Shown: positions 41,582 to 44,760 of the stretch, one piece after another
Numbering within the stretch: position 1 is the stretch's first letter
Layout of the letters: each line of letters begins with the position of its first letter
DNA from: Pseudomonadota bacterium
GTDB taxonomy: Bacteria; Pseudomonadota; Alphaproteobacteria; Rhodospirillales; Magnetospirillaceae
NCBI GenBank assembly: GCA_023458315.1
Contig: JAEXAH010000062.1
Span: 1 to 44,760, forward strand
DNA length: 44,760 bases
Direction: 5' to 3'
Made by a program: the position numbers and the translations under genes
Notes under the pieces: model-generated
Database searches by the model: none
Told to the model about the DNA's origin: nothing
Seen by the model: only the letters and a program-made list of their open reading frames with translations

Positions 41582-42258
41582 TGGCCACTCCCTCCTATTC
41601 CACCATCGTCAAGGACGGCCTGTGGGACAATAACGGCGTGCTGTGCATGCTGTTGGGCATGTGCCCGACCATGGCCATGACCACCAGCGCCACCAACGGC
41701 TTCGGCATGGGGCTGGCCACCGCCGCCGTGATGGCCGCGTCCAACCTGTTGGTCGCCATCTTCCGCGGCTACATCACCTATGAAGTGCGCGTGCCGGTCT
41801 ACATCCTGATCGTCGCCGCCATGGTGACGCTGGTCGACCTGACCATGAACGCCTGGATGCACGAATTGTACAAGGTGCTGGGCCTGTTCATTCCGCTGAT
41901 CGTGTCCAACTGCCTGCCGCTGGCCCGGCTGGAAGCCTTTGCCGCCAAGGAGCCGGTGCTGCCGTCCCTGGCCGACGGCGTGTTCATGGGCCTGGGCTTC
42001 ACCCTGGCGCTGACCGCCATCGGCGCCATGCGCGAGATCATCGGCAACGGCACCCTGTTCGCCGACGCCTCGCTGCTGCTGGGGCCGGCCTTCAAGTTCA
42101 TGGAAATGCGCGTGCTGCCGCCCGATACCGGCGTGCTGATGATGATCCTGCCCCCCGGCGGCTTCCTGGCCACCGGCCTGCTGGTGGCGGGCAAGCGCCT
42201 GCTGGACATCCGCGCGGGCAAGGCCATTTCCATGGGCGGCGCCCATTCCGTGGGCTGA
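41581..42258 (+). CDS. rnfE: Rnf complex membrane subunit E
   Basis: A 225-residue, six-helix protein homologous to RnfA: DGLWDNNGVLCMLLGMCPTM, followed by AMTTSATNGFGMGLAT, and LFIPLIVSNCLPLARLEAFA. The Cys residues near CMLLGMCP and VSNCLPLAR supply the other half of the membrane [2Fe-2S] site. An earlier in-frame start inside rnfG is not used. rnfH follows after 13 bp. Confidence 0.96.
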   Translation: MATPSYSTIVKDGLWDNNGVLCMLLGMCPTMAMTTSATNGFGMGLATAAVMAASNLLVAIFRGYITYEVRVPVYILIVAAMVTLVDLTMNAWMHELYKVLGLFIPLIVSNCLPLARLEAFAAKEPVLPSLADGVFMGLGFTLALTAIGAMREIIGNGTLFADASLLLGPAFKFMEMRVLPPDTGVLMMILPPGGFLATGLLVAGKRLLDIRAGKAISMGGAHSVG

Positions 42259-42271
42259 TGGAGCTTTTCCG

Positions 42272-42556
42272 ATGAACGTGAAGGTGGTCTACGCCAAACC
42301 CGAACGCCAGGTCGTCCTGTCGGTGGAGGTGCCCGACGGCGCCACCATCGGCGAGGCGCTGGAGAAATCCGGCATCCTGCTGCGCTGCCCCGACATCGAC
42401 CTGACCGTCAACAAGGTGGGCGTGTGGGGCAAGGTGGCGGAACTGGGCACCGTGCTGGAGCCCGAGTCGCGGGTGGAAATCTATCGCGCCATCACCTGCG
42501 ACCCCAAGACGGTCAAGCGCCGCGCCCGCCCCGACGCCCCGGCCGCCGAGGGATAA
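42272..42556 (+). CDS. rnfH: RnfH ubiquitin-fold protein
   Basis: A 94-residue protein of the RnfH family (beta-grasp fold): VKVVYAKPERQVVLSVEVPD, GATIGEALEKSGILLRCPDI, VGVWGKVAELGTVLEPESRV, and EIYRAITCDPKTVKRRRA-like basic end. Its role is unclear; it is co-encoded with rnf in many proteobacteria. The ribosome site is TGGAGC at 42258-42263. The stop TAA lies in a 12-bp sequence that is repeated 139 bp further on. Confidence 0.93.
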   Translation: MNVKVVYAKPERQVVLSVEVPDGATIGEALEKSGILLRCPDIDLTVNKVGVWGKVAELGTVLEPESRVEIYRAITCDPKTVKRRARPDAPAAEG

Positions 42557-42707
42557 TACCAAATCCCGGTGAGTGAAACTCATGGGGATTTGGTTAGGCC
42601 CAAGGGGCCGCGCGGCTTATGCCGCGGGAGGGTCCTGCCGAAGGCGGGCTCAGCCCGCAAGCGGGCCGGATGGCCTGCGCCCGCCGCCTGAGGGCGCCGA
42701 GGGATAA
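42545..42707. repeat. Hairpin-rich element flanked by 12-bp direct repeats
   Basis: GCCGAGGGATAA occurs at 42545-42556 (the last codons and stop of rnfH) and again at 42696-42707. The 139 bp between contain several hairpins: a 37-base compound hairpin at 42558-42594 (stem ACCAAATCCC with GGGATTTGGT, inner stem TGAGT-GAA-ACTCA), CGCGGC-TTAT-GCCGCG at 42611-42626, and GCCCGC-AA-GCGGGC near 42653-42666. This looks like an inserted REP- or MITE-like unit. It has no coding frame. Confidence 0.7.
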
Positions 42708-42851
42708 AAGTATATAGGGTAAAAAACCTATACATGCAGGATTACATATCTGTAATATTCTTGCTTTCTAATGCTCGGAGGAGAGTGGGATGGCGGCGCC
42801 CCGGCACCGTGAACCCGCTCCGCAACCAGCCGGGCAACAGGGAGTACGGAT
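42708..42851 (+). promoter_or_regulatory. AT-rich promoter region of sqr with dyads
   Basis: About 60 bp is markedly AT-rich. TATAGG and CCTATA flank GTAAAAAA at 42713-42732. ATTACA-TATC-TGTAAT at 42741-42756 is a perfect dyad of the form ATTA-N8-TAAT, similar in layout to the ATTC-N8-GAAT sites of ArsR-type sulfide repressors (SqrR/BigR). TGTAAT could double as the -10 element. GGAG at 42838-42845 (AACAGGGAG) serves the sqr start. Confidence 0.45.
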
Positions 42852-44183
42852 ATGAGCACGCGCCCCGTTCTGTCCGCCGACCTGAATCGTCGGCGTTTTC
42901 TGCAATTGGGGGCCGCCGGCGCGGCCCTTGTCACCCTGCCCGAGACGGCCTCGGCCGCGCCCGCCAAGGTTCCGACCAAGGCCCACATCGTCATCGCCGG
43001 TGGCGGCGCCGCCGGTCTGACCGCCGCGCAGCATCTGGCCAAGCGGCTGGACGGTGCGCGCATCACCATCATCGACAAGCGCAAGGAACATTATTACCAG
43101 CCGGGCTTCACCCTGGTGGCCGGTGGTTTGAAGTCCCCTGATTACGTGGTGTCCAACACCGCCGATTACGTCGCCCCCGGCGCCACCTGGGTTCAGGAAG
43201 GCGTGGCCGAGTTCGATCCCGACGCCAACAAGGTCGTGACCGACGCGGGCCAGACCATCACCTACGATTATCTGATCCTGGCCACCGGCCTGCGCCTGGA
43301 TTACGCCGCCATCGAAGGCATGGACACCAAGCGCATCGGCACCGACGGGTTGGGCAGCATCTATGCCGGTCCCGACGCCGCCGCCGCCACCTGGACCGCC
43401 ATGTCGCGCTTCACCGAAACCGGCGGTGTCGGCCTGTTCGGCCGCCCGGCCACCGAAATGAAGTGCGCGGGCGCGCCGCTGAAATACACCTTCATCACCG
43501 ACGACCGCCTGCGCCGCGCGGGCACCCGGTCCAAGTCGGAACTGATCTATTGCGCCCAGAACAAGGCGCTGTTCAGCGTGCCGATCGTGTCGGAAAAGGT
43601 CCGCATGCTGTTCGGCGAGCGCAAGGTCAAGGTCAATTACGACCACGTCCTGACCGGCATCGACCTGGGCCGCAAGGTGGCGTTCCACAAAAGCCCCAAC
43701 GGCATCGTCGAGATCAAGTACGATTTCATCAACGTGGTGCCGCCCATGCGGGCGCCGGAACCGGTGCGCAACAGCCCCCTGCGCTGGCAGGAAGGCGACT
43801 TCGCCGCCGACGGCTGGGCCGAGGTGGAAAAGCCCACCCTGCGCCACCGCCGCTATCGCAACGTCTTCGCCGTGGGCGACATCGCGGGCGTGCCCAAGGG
43901 CAAGACGGCGGCCAGCGTCAAGTGGCAGGTGCCGGTGGCCGTCGATCATCTGGTGGCCGACATCGCCGGAACCACCAGCAATGCGGTCTATGACGGCTAC
44001 ACCTCGTGCCCGCTGATCACCCGGCTGGGCCGGGCCATGCTGGTCGAGTTCGACTATAACAACAATCTGGTACCGTCGTTCCCGGGGGTCATCGCGCCGC
44101 TGGAAGAGCTTTGGATCACCTGGGTCATGAAGACCATGGCGCTGAAGCCGACCTATATCACCATGCTGCGCGGCCAAGCCTGA
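42852..44183 (+). CDS. sqr: Sulfide:quinone oxidoreductase (type II-like), Tat-exported
   Basis: A 443-residue flavoprotein. A Tat signal (NRRRFLQLGAAGAALVTLP, cleaved near ASAAPAK) precedes the FAD-binding motif AHIVIAGGGAAGLTAAQHL (residues 44-62). YYQPGFTLVAGG, LILATGLRLDY, EMKCAGAPLKY with Cys205, GDIAGVPKGKTAASVKWQ and DGYTSCPLITRLGRAMLVEF with Cys386 follow. The two-Cys arrangement and the C-terminal WVMKTMALKPTYITMLRGQ membrane-binding end match type II SQR, such as the mitochondrial enzyme. It oxidises sulfide to persulfide or sulfur and reduces quinone. A Tat signal places it in the periplasm. Flavocytochrome c subunits are a less likely alternative. Confidence 0.88.
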   Translation: MSTRPVLSADLNRRRFLQLGAAGAALVTLPETASAAPAKVPTKAHIVIAGGGAAGLTAAQHLAKRLDGARITIIDKRKEHYYQPGFTLVAGGLKSPDYVVSNTADYVAPGATWVQEGVAEFDPDANKVVTDAGQTITYDYLILATGLRLDYAAIEGMDTKRIGTDGLGSIYAGPDAAAATWTAMSRFTETGGVGLFGRPATEMKCAGAPLKYTFITDDRLRRAGTRSKSELIYCAQNKALFSVPIVSEKVRMLFGERKVKVNYDHVLTGIDLGRKVAFHKSPNGIVEIKYDFINVVPPMRAPEPVRNSPLRWQEGDFAADGWAEVEKPTLRHRRYRNVFAVGDIAGVPKGKTAASVKWQVPVAVDHLVADIAGTTSNAVYDGYTSCPLITRLGRAMLVEFDYNNNLVPSFPGVIAPLEELWITWVMKTMALKPTYITMLRGQA

Positions 44184-44201
44184 GAACGCGGGAGAACGAT
44201 C

Positions 44202-44543
44202 ATGAAGGAACTCGACCCTATCGTCATGTTCGCCGTGTTCCAGGAAATGCTGGGCCCGGTGCTGTGGCTGCTGGTGGCGCTGGCCGTGGGCGGCATCGCC
44301 CTGGCGCTGCGCGTCTTCCTGCGCGATGGCGGCATCGACAGCCGCCTGTTGGTGCGCTCGGAACTGATCGGCCTGCTGGGCGGCGCCGCCGCCCTGGTGC
44401 TGATGGCCAAAGTCACCCATTCCGGCTTCACCGACGCCGGTGGCCCGGTGGACTGGCTGCTGATCGGCCTGATCTGGGGTATCGGCCTGGCCGGAACCAC
44501 CATCCTGGCCTATGGCCTTCAGGGCATCCTGAAGAAGTCCTGA
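44202..44543 (+). CDS. Small membrane protein (DUF5368-like) following sqr
   Basis: A 113-residue protein with three membrane helices (about 17-36, 51-68 and 84-105): MKELDPIVMFAVFQEMLGPV, GGIDSRLLVRSELIGLLGGA, DWLLIGLIWGIGLAGTTILA. The family call DUF5368 is from memory and tentative. It starts 18 bp after sqr, with GGGAGAACG upstream, and ends before the terminator, so the two form one unit. It may help membrane attachment or act on the sulfur product. Nothing about its chemistry is visible. Confidence 0.7.
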   Translation: MKELDPIVMFAVFQEMLGPVLWLLVALAVGGIALALRVFLRDGGIDSRLLVRSELIGLLGGAAALVLMAKVTHSGFTDAGGPVDWLLIGLIWGIGLAGTTILAYGLQGILKKS

Positions 44544-44549
44544 GCCTGC

Positions 44550-44586
44550 GGGGCGCGGACCACCAGGACCGCGCCCCCTTTTTTTT
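44550..44586 (+). terminator. Strong rho-independent terminator
   Basis: GGGGCGCGG (44550-44558) pairs with CCGCGCCCC (44569-44577) across a 10-base loop and is followed by eight T's (44579-44586). It starts 7 bp after the stop of the small membrane protein and closes the sqr unit. Confidence 0.93.
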
Positions 44587-44736
44587 GGTTCATCGCGGAA
44601 TTCCGGGGAGATGCTCGTCATGGCCGGGCTTGACCCACGGCTGTCCGGTTTAGATTTTGTGGACTGAGTGCACGGTGTTGATTCTACTCGTGTTCAGACG
44701 TTGGCGCGTCTCCTGGACACGAAAGAGGACATCACC
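44587..44736. other. Spacer with probable left end of an insertion sequence
   Basis: The 150 bp contains TCATGGCCGGGCTTGACCCA (about 44617-44636), a type of intergenic sequence common in alphaproteobacteria. Composition and codon character change after about 44660, where CACGGTGTTGATTCTACTCG begins. That shift and the transposase start at 44737 suggest the insertion-sequence end is near 44660-44680. The exact inverted repeat cannot be fixed without the right end. Confidence 0.4.
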
Positions 44737-44760
44737 GTGCGGCACCACAATAGCGTTTTC
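44737..44760 (+). mobile_element. IS4-type transposase gene, first eight codons only
   Basis: GTG at 44737, behind AAAGAGGAC, opens a frame reading MRHHNSVF to the window edge. That start is typical of transposases with an N-terminal DUF4372 domain (IS4 superfamily), which often begin with a variant of MxHHNSVF. Only eight residues are visible, so family and intactness are unproven. Confidence 0.6.

Noticed and set aside
42734..43141. Frame starting before sqr and overlapping its 5' end
   Set aside because: It runs through the sqr promoter and has no homology; sqr in the other frame has a Tat signal and complete motifs.

Overview
The window is GC-rich (roughly two thirds G+C by eye) and carries alphaproteobacterial-style genes. 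The mix suggests a member of the Rhodospirillales close to Magnetospirillum or Phaeospirillum: a proteobacterial rnfABCDGEH order with apbE, a long-Q-loop cytochrome bd oxidase, a type II sulfide:quinone oxidoreductase, many sensory proteins and a 10-kb metal-handling operon. The assignment rests on gene content and codon style only. No rRNA, tRNA, CRISPR array or prophage was seen. The only mobile DNA is the first eight codons of an IS4-type transposase at the right edge.

Layout. (1) 1-3000: the end of a TonB-like gene, then on the minus strand sbtA-sbtB-lysR (bicarbonate uptake, its PII-like partner and a regulator) and a secreted DUF2141 protein. (2) 3255-5454: a membrane-anchored octaheme cytochrome c of the tetrathionate-reductase family with a cytochrome b561 partner, preceded by an FNR-like half-conserved site. 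(3) 5498-9795: an alpha/beta hydrolase, a dihydroorotate-dehydrogenase-like flavoprotein, a 56-residue helix-turn-helix protein, and an RNase J-like metallo-beta-lactamase whose 3' end overlaps a PD-(D/E)XK nuclease-fold gene. (4) 9881-14898: two multidomain histidine kinases. (5) 14946-18958: a DUF2946 protein, then cydP-cydA-cydB-cydX and a small unknown. (6) 18966-29567, minus strand: about fifteen overlapping or closely spaced genes. They encode a second DUF2946-like protein, small membrane proteins, a FtsX-type permease with its LolD-type ATPase, a CPFC membrane protein, a TlpA-like lipoprotein, a CCxGC metal-binding protein, a glycine-rich membrane protein, an HMA2-type protein, a Cu+-type P1B ATPase, a TauE/SafE-type membrane protein, NosL, a permuted ATP-grasp enzyme and a secreted unknown. 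(7) 29800-35316: chemoreceptor, solute-binding protein and an HD-GYP phosphodiesterase. (8) 35763-42556: apbE-rseC-rnfABCDGEH. (9) 42557-44586: a hairpin-rich inserted element, then a Tat-exported sulfide:quinone oxidoreductase and a small membrane protein ending in a strong terminator. (10) The start of an insertion sequence.

How it fits together. Most of the window concerns respiratory electron flow under low oxygen and the metal supply that such enzymes need. The octaheme/b561 pair and the SQR exchange electrons with the quinone pool. Cytochrome bd consumes quinol. Rnf couples ferredoxin/NADH chemistry to the ion gradient, with ApbE attaching FMN to its subunits. The metal operon looks like a copper trafficking system, with Cu+ ATPase, NosL, a thioredoxin-like protein and an ABC transporter of MacB/LolCDE type, but it also holds genes with no assigned role. 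The best candidates for an undescribed system are this operon and the MBL/PD-(D/E)XK gene pair.
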